A stretch of 64,000 nucleotides of DNA from Massospora cicadina (taxonomy: Eukaryota > Entomophthoromycota > Entomophthoromycetes > Entomophthorales > Entomophthoraceae): positions 115,896 to 179,895 of the forward strand of contig JAKSZP010006700.1 in the NCBI GenBank assembly GCA_022478985.1, in the 5' to 3' direction. This document shows positions 32,728-45,989 of this stretch, piece by piece. The stretch's first letter is position 1. The number at the start of each line of letters is the position of its first letter. The notes beneath the pieces are model-generated. The model worked only from the letters and a program-made list of their open reading frames with translations, was not told the origin of the DNA and ran no database searches. Both the position numbers and the translations under genes were made by a program.

Positions 32728-33099
32728 GTAGAAAGTGGATCAACCTGTGGATTACTTTAACAAAATTTTACAAAAGGCAAAGAAAATCACAATTTCACTG
32801 AGCAGGAGTGTTTGTCTTTAGTATTCATATTTAAGCAATTATAGCCTTATTTAAATTATAGCCACTTTACCTTTTTTACTAATCACACATCACTAAAGCG
32901 GTTTCAACAAATGAAGGATCATTATGGTTGATTGTCTGGATAGCCTCTCCAATTACAAACTTACAACTTTACCATCATATACTGTGCTGGTTAAGCCCAA
33001 CAAAACTTGTATGGGTTTATAAGGTTACTGACCTTTGTAGTATTAGTGCCAAAGAATATTGCTTGCATGACTTAATTAGCCAACCAGATTCTTTGAAAT

Positions 33100-34200
33100 T
33101 TGATTTAATAATCTGCAAAATCAATTTAATTGATTTCTGAATGCACACAGATACAGGACATCATGCTGTATAAGCCTAGCAACAAAAAGTGGCTACCTTA
33201 TGCGTGACCCTCTTCTTAAACAAAAACATTCTCAAAGGGCACTCAAACATAGTACATTGAGTGGTTAAGAGAAGCTATATGTGGCTGAGAAGCAGTGCTA
33301 TTGGAACCAAAATTTTGATACTATACATGAAGTACTGGATGCCTGTATAACGTGTAGGACCCAGGATCTTCCAAGCCCTCATCATGAGCTTAAGCTTGTA
33401 ACTCCTTCTTAGCTGTTTAGTGATGTTTTGCGAATGTTGTAAGGCCCCTACCCATGAGCCTCCACGGTCATTGCTATATTCTACTCATAGATGACATTCT
33501 CACCAAATGTGTCAGGCTATTTCTGTTTCTACTGCTATTTCTAAGGCCACAGCCTTGTTCCTGATTCACACCATTTTACTTCAACTTAGAAGCCCAAGTG
33601 TTTTTTTATCAGACAATGGGTTAAACTTTATGTCTAAAGTTGTTAAAACAACCTTCTTGACTTATACTAACCATCACTTCCCTGATCTCTATATACATCT
33701 ACTGATGAGGCAGTAGAAAGTAAAATGGCTCTTTAATTCTTTTTATGCATAAGTTGGTAGCCTCAGATCCCATGTAATGGAACAATTACTTGCCATCTAC
33801 CTTTTTTGGTTTATCAAATAAGCTATCACAAGTAACTAAAATGTCACCATTCCAGAATTCATATGGAAGAGAGCCACAACTTGTATTGTTTAGATCTAGT
33901 GTACTCCACCGCTCCCAAGATGCTGAGATAGCTATGATGACATTATCTAATGAAATAATCAGATTACAAGCACTTGCCGCTCATGGGATTGAATTTAGCC
34001 ACAAAGAGGTTATGCATTCTAATAATATTCAGCCAGCTCTCCCAACGTTCAGTATTAAAGATCTCATGTTGTTCTACCATCACTGCCCTGGTGGGCAACC
34101 TGACAAATTGTGAACCTCTTGGTTGGGGCCGTATCACTTACTATATAAGGCGGCTACAACTTCTTTCATCACTGATGTCATCTAAGGAACAGTAGTTAAT
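33100..34200 (+). pseudogene. Gypsy-B3 integrase remnant
   Basis: The zinc-binding half reads NFDTIHEVLDACITCRTQD in one frame (CxxC kept). The core has SPSVFLSDNGLNFMSKVVKT with the second catalytic Asp intact; the first is in a degraded CTILVIDDILTKC-like segment. Downstream, TKMSPFQNSYGREPQLVLF is the typical post-core helix. The C-terminal part ends about 60 bases before the LTR. Multiple stops. Confidence 0.8.
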
Positions 34201-34257
34201 TGTGCACACTCCAGGTTCTTACGCCAATGTGTTGCCTATGAAGAAAGCCTGGGGAGA

Positions 34258-34875
34258 TGTCAGCGTTTATATTAATAATGTTTAAAAATTACTAAAAATA
34301 AGACCAAAAGAACTGTTTGCCCATCCTCAACCAGAATTGAGCCTTCAATAATCAGATATGTTGTCACCTAATAAGCCTTTGCGCTTAAATAGCAAAGGTT
34401 TAAATAAAGGAGGTTAAAAAATTAACATCTGGTTCTACTCCATCAGGGCATCAAAGATTGCAATCTGGAAGCCTTAGAACAATTGGAAGATGACAATTCA
34501 GAAGACTCTCCAAAGAGATGACCATGGCTCAAACCTCATTTTTGATGAGGTTTGAGGGACTTTTATGAGGACTCAAAGCCAAATCCGCCACATCTTGAGC
34601 CACAATATAAGTATCAAGAACTTTATAACTAATAAATATTATCTTATATTTTACCTATTAAATCTGTACATATTTATGTCTCTTTGCATATTTAAATGGT
34701 AAAATTAAAGTAACCCAATATACTTGCTAACTTTAGACCCTTCAGAAGTGTAAGTGCATTACCATTTACTCCTTAAAGCCATTCCACTCTTCAGTTCAAT
34801 CCCAAAGAACTTTGAGACTTCCATTTGCTAATTTTCTGGGCACCCAAAAATATAAGATTCAGCTTTCTCCCTACA
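34258..34875 (+). repeat. Gypsy-B3 3' LTR (618 bp)
   Basis: Starts TGTCAG after a polypurine stretch and ends CTACA. It aligns with the Gypsy-B4 LTRs at 45225 and 51532 in several blocks (AATAAGCCTTTG or AATGAGCCTTTG near its start; AGACTTCCATTTGCTAATTT against AGCTTCCATTTTCAATGC near its end). Confidence 0.72.
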
Positions 34876-35510
34876 AGTAAGCAAAATATATCAGGAGAAA
34901 ATATAATAAGCTTCTAGGAAACGATATGGTAGTAATTTGTTTTGTTGATGTTTTGTTGTTCTATAAAACAAGAGATTTTTCTACATATAAAAGGCGCATG
35001 TTAGCTAAGGAAATATTCTACCTTTATACACAATAAGATAACTTTTGATGAGGTATTGATGTAATTAAAAAGTTGTGAATTTTACTTAACCTATATGGTG
35101 CCTCAATGATAATGCAGATGTATGCCAAATTTCTAAAATATGAATTTTGTCCATTTTACAATAATAAACCATGATCTTTATGCCAATAAAGTATAACGTA
35201 TTCCCTAAGCATTTGACTATGATGGTCATTAGTAAAAGGGCTTTGATGTTATATTTTACAATAGATCTCATATGGGAGTCCATCTTATCCTGAGCATTTA
35301 TATAAGTAAGACATTTGATAATAGCATGTAGCTCATGATAAATATATTTGATTTATAGCTTTTATTGTAGACAAATAAAATAATTTAGACCTCATAAAAA
35401 ATTATTTGTTTTTCAAAAAAATAAAATTATTGTAAGCTTTATAGCCATTCTTTAAAATTGAGACCAAAAATGGATGACATATAAAGATATCATTGAGCAG
35501 TTTCCTGAGT
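34876..35510 (+). other. Unclassified AT-rich stretch
   Basis: No confident element. A short frame near 34925-35020 (VICFVDVLLFYKTRDFSTYK) faintly resembles a Copia-type RT palm motif, but nothing around it supports that. Confidence 0.3.
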
Positions 35511-35525
35511 GTTCTTTATATTTTA

Positions 35526-37456
35526 TTTAGCTTGAGGTATGCCAACCAGAGGATGGACATTACTGTTTCTTGAATGAGCAAAATTTAAAATAAATTAAAA
35601 TAAAAAAATTCAAAACTAGACAGATGGATCCATTCAAACGATGCAAAATTTAAAAAAACACAACAACCAAGTTGGAAGCAGAAACTGCTATAAATCCATG
35701 GTGGTGGGTGAAGGGGGATTAGAAACTCTTCTTCCTCATCTATTGGGGACATGTAGTGGCACAATGATGATAGCACTGGCGTGTGAGCATCATGGAAATA
35801 GGGGTCAAGTTAACAAAGGGGTGCTTGCAGCTCAATGTTTGCGATGAGGAGGGTGGAAATGTAGGTTGTAGTTTTTTAAGCCTCAGGGCGTACTTTAGGT
35901 AAGGTAAAGATTGTTGCAAGGTTGTTGTGGGTAATGCGGGTTTTTGAGCTGCACTTTGCGACCAAAGTAACTTTTTGAACTGCTGAATTTACCACCTGAT
36001 AATATCAGAGATGCTCTTCTTTATGTTTTGGAAGCATGGTACTAGGTAGGATGGGAGGTGGCAGGCCCATAGCCAGTATTTCAACTGATTTTGCAATGGC
36101 TTTATGGGTTGGGCGACAATTGAGGGAGGCAACTGTTTCTTCAGCTATTTGGTGGTCACTTTTTGAATGGGGTGGCATTAGGGCGAGGCTCATAATGGCG
36201 CTTAGGTAATTGGGCCGCATATTCAGTATTGAAGTATATTCTAGATGGAGGGGCCCAGCCCATTCAGATTCAGGGATAAGCTCGCCTGATTCATCAACCT
36301 TAGCCAAATAATAACCCTTTTATTCTGGTTGAATTTTATTAGGTCTTTTGCATATGGGTATTCTGTGGCGTGTTTCTGGGAGGATGATATAAAACATACT
36401 TTAGTCTAATCTGGCTCCTGATTGGTGAGTTCAGGATAAGAGGTTCATAAGGTAATTTTTGGTTAGTTGATTCAGTGGTTGCTGCGACTACCACTTTGAG
36501 GGAGGGGAAGGATAGTGCCCCATTAAAAATTTAATTGGATTGGCTATGGGATAGTTATGCAAAGAGTTGGGTGTAGGTGCCGCAGCTTGTGAGATGGAGG
36601 GGCAGCGCCGTTTGAATGGTCCAATTTGAAACAGGTAGGGTAGATGGTACGCTCTCCATCCACTCAATCCCAAAAAGATAGTCTGGAGCAGAGGTGATAA
36701 TGGTGCAAGAGGGATTGAGATGACTAATTTTGTTAATATTGGATGAATAGTCACAAAGGAGAGGTGGCCTTATAGGCGGGAGGCTCCATTGTGAACCACA
36801 AATTGTATTTTATGATTGGTACCACATTCTGGTAATCCAGTGATAATTTCATTAATTAAAATTTCAGGTGGTAGGTAGGCAGGGAGTCCCACAAACTGAA
36901 TCAAAAAAGTGGTATCAGTGGGAAACCAGGTACAAGTAGTTAGGAGGTGGGTGCACTGGAACACCAGGGGGAAGGTAGCTGCTACTGCAGCATCTGCTTC
37001 ACTTGAAAAGCCAAGATTAGAATACCCCTTGAAGGGGTGGAAGTTAATTTAGCCTGCATCTGCATAACAATCTAGGCTAATTTGATGATGGCCTTATCTG
37101 AATAAGGGAAAAACTTACCATATTCAAACTGAAGGCCATTTTTCATGTTGCTCTAGGGGGAGCACAAGGGGGCAGCGTGGCACCGCCTAGGTTTGGGTGA
37201 AATGTAAGGCTAAGTCCTTAGGCAGGACATAGAGTGCTGAAAAATTTTAAGTTCTAGCCAATCCGGACCAAGCACATTTTGCATTGTCCAAAAATTCTAT
37301 TAGGAGGTGGCGCACCGCTGCCTCACGTGGGGCAGCGGGCTTCAAATGCATTGACATAGGTAATTTGAATAGGACGACGACAAGTGGAGCTGTTTTTACT
37401 AAATTTCAAACTATGATTCAAACAAAAGTGAGTGAATCAAGAGAGAGAGTGACTAT
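35526..37456 (-). mobile_element. ORF1-only retroposon copy 3 (1,931 bp)
   Basis: Target duplication GTTCTTTATATTTTA (35511-35525) and GGTCTTTAAATTTTA (37457-37471). The minus strand starts with a CT-rich leader; a GC-rich block CCCGCTGCCCCACGTG follows, then the RRM-like region, a knuckle remnant YPTCFKLDHS near 36605-36640 (first Cys to Tyr), and the C-terminal module CRPTHKAIAKSVEILAMGLP (36307-36005). The 3' tail reads CTCTGGTTGGCATACCTCAA, then TAAATAAAA. No RT or endonuclease. Many stops. It pairs with copy 4 as a subfamily. Confidence 0.78.
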
Positions 37457-37471
37457 GGTCTTTAAATTTTA

Positions 37472-38186
<715 letters not shown>

Positions 38187-38645
38187 GAGTCCACAAATGC
38201 CACAACGCTGGCAATAGTTTTTGAAACCATGCCCTTGCACTCCTCCTGTTGTTTATATAGATATTCTTAGTCATTAATCTCTCTAGTCATCAAGCTATTA
38301 TGTTTATTTCTGAACCTATTTTGTATTGCACACTTATTACCTTGATTATTTGTTTGGCCTTGCCTTCCTAATAGTTTTACACGTCCTTTATAGATATGGA
38401 TTATGTCACACTAGAAAACTTTATTAATTTACTTATTTTAAATTATAGGTGCATAGAACTTGCATCTGGTTGCAATCATTAATTGCAAAATAATCGTTCA
38501 AGTCTATGTAAGTTTGATAATTTCATTTGATGAGATTAGTGTGCACCCAATGTTGGGTAGCGGTTGAGATAGCAAAGTAAAGGGCACAGGATCAGGCTTC
38601 GCACCATCCAAAGTTCTTCATGCTCTTGAAACACCAGAGGCCTAG

Positions 38646-39764
38646 ATGAAAATAAAAACTGGCAGTGAGTTTTTCCCAGTAGATTTTAGCCTGACAAGCA
38701 AAGATGCAACCAGAACATCAAATCTCCGGATTCCCAGCCCCTGTCATCAGAGGATCACGAGAAACAAGTTTTCCTGGATATTAATCAAGCAGCGCTTTGG
38801 GAAAAGTTCTGTGGAGATGTTCACAACCATTTCCTGGACACAGTATATGTTGCACCGCACTACATGATCCACAGTAGGTTGGATTTTGGGTTTGAAACTA
38901 AAAAAAGCAGCGGACAAAAGTTTCACAGGTGCGTGAGGTGATAGACCTCCTGGAGGATCAATGGGTGGTCGAGACAAAGTGCACTTGGTGGACTAAATCA
39001 AACAAAATTTTTGTAACCGTCAACTTTCTCCCATATTGATAAAGTGCATGGTGCTGAGGAACCACCTCAAGGATGGGCTTAAAAGCTATGAGGAACTTCA
39101 CTCCTTTGAATATAATGCTTTACGCTTATGCTGGACCTGTGTGCGGGCAAAGTGATTTCAGTGACCATCCAATTGAGTCATAGAGGATGATTTGACCCAA
39201 ATCCCTTACACTGCAGTTGTGTTTATTACCAGCAGGAATCCAACACATTCCACATAACAGTAGATAGTGCACCCCTTATCGCACCTTTTGTCACGCTTTT
39301 GGCCACAAGGCGCACACATGCCCTTCCAAAGAGGGCATCACACAGAATGAACTCTCCACAACGCTTTGGGAAGTGCAGACTCCCATTACAAACTGGCTAT
39401 TGACACTTATGCCGCTTTACCGTGGGGTGCACAGGGGTGTGCATTCAGGTAAAACCTGTCTCCACAGGAGTGCAAGAAGGCTAAACAGGCCCGTAGAGCA
39501 GTGGCCAAGGCAGCAGCTATGGCCACATCCATGATCCCTTATACACAGACCCAGAATGACATTGAGTCAGTTAAAGCTAAGGCAGCTCAAGAGTCAGCTC
39601 ACCAATCAGATTGGGCCAACCAACCTGCGGTCAGATGGGTGAGTCAGATTTACATGAGCAAAATTACCAAGCTCATCAAAACCAATTCTTTTACCCATTT
39701 CCCTCCTAAATTTTTGTCAAACTCAGATGATGCACCAGAGGAGCAAACCATTTCAAAAGTTTAG
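38646..39764 (+). pseudogene. LINE-2C ORF1 remnant
   Basis: Shares with LINE-2B the stretch around GKSSVEMFTTISWTQYM in another frame (ALGKVLWRCSQPFPGHSICC type) and VETKCTWWTKSNKIFVTVNF. A CCHC knuckle is readable at 39280-39321 as RTFCHAFGHKAHTC, with the first Cys changed to Arg. The C-terminal basic helix AKAAAMATSMIPYTQTQND and the stretch KFLSNSDDAPEEQ (39501-39764) precede ORF2. Frameshifts and stops throughout. Confidence 0.72.
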
Positions 39765-39989
39765 CAAAATCTCAAAAAAACTTCAAAAACGAAAAAAAAC
39801 CTGGTGTTGAAAAATACCTCAAGACCTCATACCCATCACGAGTTATGTGGCCCAAGACTTCTACTGAGAGAGAGGCAAAGTATGGGCAAGAGGTCCTCTC
39901 CGTTGCACATAAGGTGCAATTGGGGAGCCTTCACAATAGGCCGTTGAACATTGCTAGACTAAAGGCCTCGTCATCCCAGTATAAGAAGT

Positions 39990-42900
39990 TGAGTTTTTAA
40001 AATAATTTACCTGTGGACATCCTGGCCGTTCAGAAAACCCACTATTCACACAGTGCTGAGGAAACATAGGCAACCATGTTCCTCCCCTCCCTTTCCTTTT
40101 GGTTACCACACTGTGGGGTGCTTATTTGTACAACCCATAGTTTTAGTTTACTTCTAAAAATTTGTACCTCAATGGCCAAGTGCAGGTTAGGTCCTTTTTG
40201 TGGAACAACGAAATGCACGCTATCCTTAATAATTATTCTATGACCTGAGTGCGGGCTCACTGGGAATTACTCTTGGCTGTAACTTAACTCCCACTTCCGC
40301 CTAATCCAAGTGTGGTGTGCGACATGAACTTCTGGGCTAACCTGGCCACTGGCCTCTGGCCTTCTACGCCTACCCCCTGCAGGGGCACGTCAAACTAAGC
40401 GTTTTGAAAGCCACTTTAAGGCTTATTGATGTCCATCCAAACATGCACCGTTGCTCCCCAACACGTCACATCCCCCATGTGCACAATGATCAGCTGAGGT
40501 TTATGTCCCGCATTGACCTTATTGTTGCCCTGTTGAACTTTCTCAGGTTGCACAATTCATGACAACAAAAATTGATTTCTCCAACCATAGGTTGAAGTTA
40601 ATTCCTTCTCTTTGTTGAACCCAGTAGCACAGGCGCTAAAGTGATGCAAACTTCGTCCAGCTGAGATCACGTCGCCCAGCTTTTCCTCATGGGTGGACAC
40701 TAAAACTTTAGCATCAGAGTTCACCACACCGTTATATGCGGACCCAGTTTTCTACCTGGTCAACATTCAGAGCAATCACCATCTTCCAGGCATGCCAATC
40801 TCATCACGTCTCTGCTGGGCTTTGTGGTCATTATGTATACGTTTGCAGAAGTGGACCACTTAGAGTCTAATGTCCCTGCTGCAGGTTACAGCTCGGCTTG
40901 GGGTCATAAGTGGACTGAAGTGTCTGCTACCTTCAGAGCACTGATAACGCAACACAAACATTGCATTTGTGTTTAATTAAAACACAAAAGATATCATGGC
41001 GGGTGACATGAGTTCTGCCTATTTTTTCCAAAAAATCATTGCATTGTGACAGAGCTTGGCCTGCACACAGGTGAATCATCTGGACCACTCCATTGCCAAA
41101 ACTTCCTCCAAACTGGAAATCAATGTTTTTTTTATTACTCTGAATTGTATTACTCCAATATAGTCAAACAAGCTGAAATTGATGAGTTTCTCAATAGCAA
41201 CATATCCACACATCAAATCCCATTACCCGGATTTGATAAAATTAATTTCTTAGGACAAACTCAGGTATGCTGTTCATCTCACCGCACAGGAAATGCCTAG
41301 GTCCATATGGGATTCCATATGAGTTCTAAAACATAGCTTAATTATCTCTCATCTTTATTGCTTGTCTCAATGAACCAATGGTTGTTAGAAATGTCCTCTT
41401 CCTGGGATGGAAGGCGTACAAAATAACGCTGTATAAAAAAGGGAAAGGCTGGACTTGGCCAACCGGCGCCCCATATCACTACTAACACTTTTAATAAAAC
41501 TATTTACTAAAATTATGGTCAACGCCTAGGGGAAGTTGCCTCTGATACCATCTCCTCTGAGCAATTTGGTATCATTCCCAAGCAGTATATATGGTACAAC
41601 ATACACACTGTAGCCAACGTCTGCCAATCCACGGCTACTGGGGCACTTGTTTTCTTAGACCAGCAGAAGGCTTATGATAGGGACAACTTGATTACCCCAA
41701 AGCCTGCCTCTACTGTTCCACCTTCCCCATTTCGTTCATTAATTGGGTGATGTTGCTTGCGGAATCCGCCACAATGGCTGTGCGTAGCCATGACTTCATC
41801 ACTGATGTAGTTCGCCCTCATAGGGCCTACGCCAAGTGGAGCTTTTGTGCCCACTTTCTATAACTTCAGCCTCGACCCACTTTTATGCAACGTGAATGCC
41901 CACCTTACTGGTGTCCATATGCAAGGCCAAGCACCAGTTAAAATTCTGGCGCTTGCTGACGATTTTGTGGTTGGAGTGTCTAATAACCAAGATGCATGCA
42001 TGCTGAGGCAATAATCCAGGATTTTTCAGGGTTGGTAATGCTGCACTCAACCATCCAAAACTGAAATATTTCTCCTCAGTTTATACCAAACCGCTGGTCA
42101 CCAGCACCACGTTACCTACTTGCTTCAGCATTTAGCTCACGAGTTTGCTTTTCCTGCCCACCACATAATTCTTTCTTGTGCTCCCTTTTGTGCCAAGACA
42201 CACTGATGGTCCAGTGGCCATTTAGGAATGTGGCTGGAGGTAAGAGGGTATGCTTCATTAGTGATGGAGCACCATATTCTAGATAATGTCACAAAGTGCA
42301 TCGCTTCCCTCAAAGCCCACCAGGCTACCCTCCCATGCTGGGTTATGCTTGACAACTCTATGCTCTGTCCAATGTCTGGTTTGTGGCCCATGCTTTTTAC
42401 TTTTCCATTATTTTCTTCACCTCTTTATACGCCCTCCTTCAAGGGTGGCTTTGGGTACGACGCCCACCACCAGTGCGCCTGAATTTCATGTTTGGCCCTC
42501 GCCATAGTGGTAGTATGATTCTGCTCAACTTCAAGGCCCATGCCACTAAAAATACTTGGCACCTGAATCGCTGCAGTCAACAACCCCACACTCCCATCCC
42601 AACACTGGTCACGCATGTCCCAATCCAATTTTTCCTTCACACTTGCCTTTGTAATCCTACCCACCCCATTCCCTATGTAACTATCTGGCCTCTAATCCTT
42701 CTGCCATGGGCCTACATACGATGTTGCCCCACTTCAAACAAATCTCTTATTATTTAATGTGGAGAGCTGAGTGGAGAATCAGCATCAATTGGAACACCGC
42801 CCAGAGGGGTCGCCCTACTCCCCGTTTAAAACAAGAAGTCCATGGGCAATTAGTTTTAAACAATCTGGTACCCCAACGTCACCACCTCATTGCCTGAGTG

Positions 42901-43590
42901 GACTATTTTGGTAAGCTCGACAACCTGTACTCTTTGGAGACCCAGAATGACATTTGGCGGTACACATCATCCTCTTTTACAACACAAATTCTTGCCCATG
43001 TGTGGAGAGGCCTGAGAAAAATATAACGCATGGCTGAGTGGTCCAATGCCTCAAAAACTTCACACGTTGTATGCAGTCAATATGGATCTTTAGACCATCG
43101 CTTGGAAGATTGCCGCCATCACAGGCAATTTGGCGAGATGTTATGTGCCTTTTTGCCAGAATAATGAGCAGGCTTTTTCCTGTCTAAAAACATCTTTGTC
43201 ATTTTTATGTCCTCCCCTATCCACCCATCACTCCACGCCTTATTGTTGCAATATCACTATGGATGATAAACATCATTGTCTTTGATGCACTCTCTGGTAC
43301 TACTCCAATCATATGTGAAGCTGTGCATCGCTTCTATTCCCACCTTATGGATCACTTTCAAGCTTGGCTGTATGGACACCTGCCATACCGCCAACGCTGG
43401 TTGGTGTCATCCTGGTTCCCAATCTGGTTCCTCTTGTCATATCCTTTTCTTCATTTGTGTTCAGTTTGGGCCCAAGCCTCCCCTTTCAAAGCCCTCTTCC
43501 TTCCACTGGCAGTCCCGCTGGCAACATGAGGTAGCTGCGGCTCCTCAGGGGTTCCCCTCATTTTCTATGTGTTTTGTAGTTGGAGTCTAT
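39990..43590 (+). pseudogene. LINE-2C ORF2 (endonuclease plus reverse transcriptase) remnant
   Basis: Endonuclease start NNLPVDILAVQKTH near 40000 (the catalytic Glu position reads Lys, so it is dead). RT: LANRRPISLLTLLIKLFTKI near 41456, EQFGIIPKQYIW-type near 41560, LADDFVVGVSNN near 41955 (family FADD). Thumb and C-terminal regions at 42228-42760 (MEHHILDNVTK, RPPPVRLNFMFGPRHSG) match LINE-2B closely. A terminal zinc-like SLDHRLEDCRHHRQFGEMLC is near 43090. Confidence 0.85.
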
Positions 43591-43676
43591 TGGAGGTGAC
43601 TGATCCATGGTTGGCCTTCCCCAAATAAACTTAAAAATAACTTTAAAATATAAAAATTTAAATAATAAGTGCATAG

Positions 43677-45224
43677 TCATGACGAAAAAGTTGTCAGACT
43701 AAAGGAGAACAATTTACTAATAAAAAACAACTTTGCATGAAAAAATAACAATGTACATCAAGTTACATATTTATGGTTTGTCAGATAATTTTCTTTAGAA
43801 AACTAACTCTATAGAAAATCTTATGGATTAAAACCCTTAACTGTATAGTTTTGATGGTCTACTTGAGGAGTGAAGAAAATCTTAAAAGCTCCTAAACTAT
43901 GCAGCTGGATTCAAAGGTCCAATTAAGCATTAATATTATATAGGATTATTTATCTTTTCAACAGCAAGATTTCTATCTCCAAATTGTGACCATAATATAC
44001 ATCTCATACTTAGTGTATAGTATAAATTAGAATCAAGTGTTATCTTATTATAATTTAAAATAAAGATTCATTCTAATTTAAAGGAAGCTCAAACTCCACT
44101 TACTGACTTTTAACTTATATAAATCTAAGTATATCTAAGGGACTTTATTATAAGTTTCTTTTAGATTAGAGTCTATAGGGCACTATACACCTATATGTAT
44201 ATCACGTTATTTGACATTTTTGGGTAACAAGCTCTACAGTCTGACAAATTTAGCTTAGTGTGCAAGGACAATGAACCAGTTTATATGTTCTAAACTACTT
44301 ATATCTAGCTGGTTGCAGGAAGAGTTGCCTTTAAAGCTTTTATATAATCTAAAGGAGGTATTGTGATGTTTACTAATTTGTTGCTGATACTCTTTGATGA
44401 ATCATTAATTGAGATAATGCTTAATGTAGTGCGCGGCACAAGCACTCTAGTGCACAGGTTGAGTCTTTCACTTGGACTCTCTTGTCTTAATTATCCATTA
44501 TGACTTGTTAACAGAAAAAAGGTCCCTAATCGCTCCAAACACAAAATTGATAGATTGCGTGGATCTAGACTCAGCCTTTATTATAGATATGGCTACAACA
44601 GAGCTAATTTCTAAAACTGATGAACTTTATTTTGAAAAACTTGTACTTTATTTTTGGTGGTATCATAATTCTAGTCAATTTCTCAGCCTTTAAATGATGA
44701 TGTCCTGTTTTTAAGGGTGCAATCACCATTGAGTATATGGAATTAATTTATAATGGGAACAATGGGTCAAGTGGCATTCCATTTTAGAGAAAAACTCATA
44801 AAGATAATGAGGAACTTGGAATAAGATTTTAAGAATGGGTGATTAATTGATTGAAGAAAATTTATTGCTTTTGTTTTTTACAATTTTACATATGCATTCA
44901 TCTTAGTTCTGCATCCCAAACATCAGAACAAATTGTACCATAGGATTCAAAGGTACATGTTGTAAAACATATTGTATGCCACTTAAATATATTTTTTAGG
45001 TGTTATGTTAAGCTCCTTGTTTTTTTTCAAGTGGTGTTTTGTACCACTTTTAAACCTAATTCATATGAGCTAATGATCCTTTAGGTTTTTCTTGATGCTG
45101 ATAATATAGCTTTGTGTCTATTAATGCATATGTTCAGGTTAAAATTCAGATAAAGTTCTTCAGCTCTCAAGATAATATAGTTTTATTGCATTTGGATATA
45201 ATTTAAGACTTTCCTCGTTATATT
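43677..45224 (+). other. Unclassified AT-rich stretch
   Basis: No supportable gene. A 73-codon open stretch at 44472-44693 shows no motif I recognise. AAAGGAGGTATTGTGATG at about 44352 resembles a polypurine tract next to an LTR start, but no partner repeat was found. Confidence 0.3.
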
Positions 45225-45838
45225 TGTCAGAATTCATATTCCAGAAATGCCCAAATCTTGGGATCAGGCCAAAGAATGTTTACTTCCTCCAATGAGTTCA
45301 AGCCTTCAAGAAACAAAATGAATAATCTACAAATGAGCCTTTGCTTCTAAAAGTTTAAAAATTAAAAAAAGAGATTCAGGAATCATCACATGCTGAGAAT
45401 CCATCTTATGCCAGCAGTCACCATTCAGACGCTCTAGTACAATGGAAGGCTAGCAATCCTGAAGTTGATCCAAGAGAAAGATCACAGCTCAACTCTCATA
45501 TTGGATGAGAATTAAAGTTTTTTTATAAAGGAGACTTGAGCACCCCATCCATAACAAGGCTCAAGTCATCAAATTTATATTGAGAGCTTCTAATAATAGT
45601 TTATTATTTATTTATTAACAAAATTTATCCATATTTGTTTTGCATAGTTACAATACTAGGTGTTGTAACCCAAGATAGTGAAAAATACTGGACCCTGTAG
45701 AAGCGAAAGTGCTATGCAATCACCTCTCACCACCCAATTTTAAACACCTAATCCATCCCAAAGACCCTTCCCAGCTTCCATTTTCAATGCACTCAGCACC
45801 AAATTTTTAATTTTGAAGTTTTCTTGTGAAAAGCCAAA
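45225..45838 (+). repeat. Gypsy-B4 5' LTR
   Basis: Starts TGTCAG. Recognised by alignment to 51532-52170 and to the Gypsy-B3 LTR. The primer site follows 3 bases downstream. Confidence 0.75.
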
Positions 45839-45989
45839 GCCTGATGCTCACTACAGGGGCACCATAAACTGTAAATAGTGAAAACTTCAAACCAAAAACA
45901 TAGAAGAAAACATTAGTGGATCTCCTCCACTCAATGAGGAAAACCATTACACGTTGGGTTTATACTACAAAATTTAAGGTACAACCCAT

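Larger units (their letters stand above)
32728..34875 (+). mobile_element. Gypsy-B3, 3' half (integrase and 3' LTR)
   Basis: Plus-strand remnant with RNase H tether and integrase at about 33050-34200, then the polypurine stretch GGGGAGA and an LTR of 618 bp (34258 TGTCAGCG to CTACA at 34875). No 5' part is recognisable; it may have been lost at the junction with Gypsy-B2 near 32730. Confidence 0.75.
38457..43659 (+). mobile_element. LINE-2C, full-length but decayed L1-like LINE (5.2 kb)
   Basis: A 17-base target duplication AAATTATAGGTGCATAG (38440-38456) and AAATAATAAGTGCATAG (43660-43676), 15 of 17 identical. It begins AACTTGCATC; the stretch GAGATTAGTGTGCACCCAAT near 38535 is shared with LINE-2B. 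It ends GGTTGGCCTTCCCCAAATAA and an A-rich tail. Length 5,203 bp. Confidence 0.9.

Noticed and set aside
34925..35290. A Copia-type RT and RNase H remnant
   Set aside because: One short palm-like motif only; no flanking Copia motifs in either strand could be supported.
44340..44370. An LTR start after a polypurine-like stretch
   Set aside because: No second copy, primer site or coding region of a matching element was found nearby.
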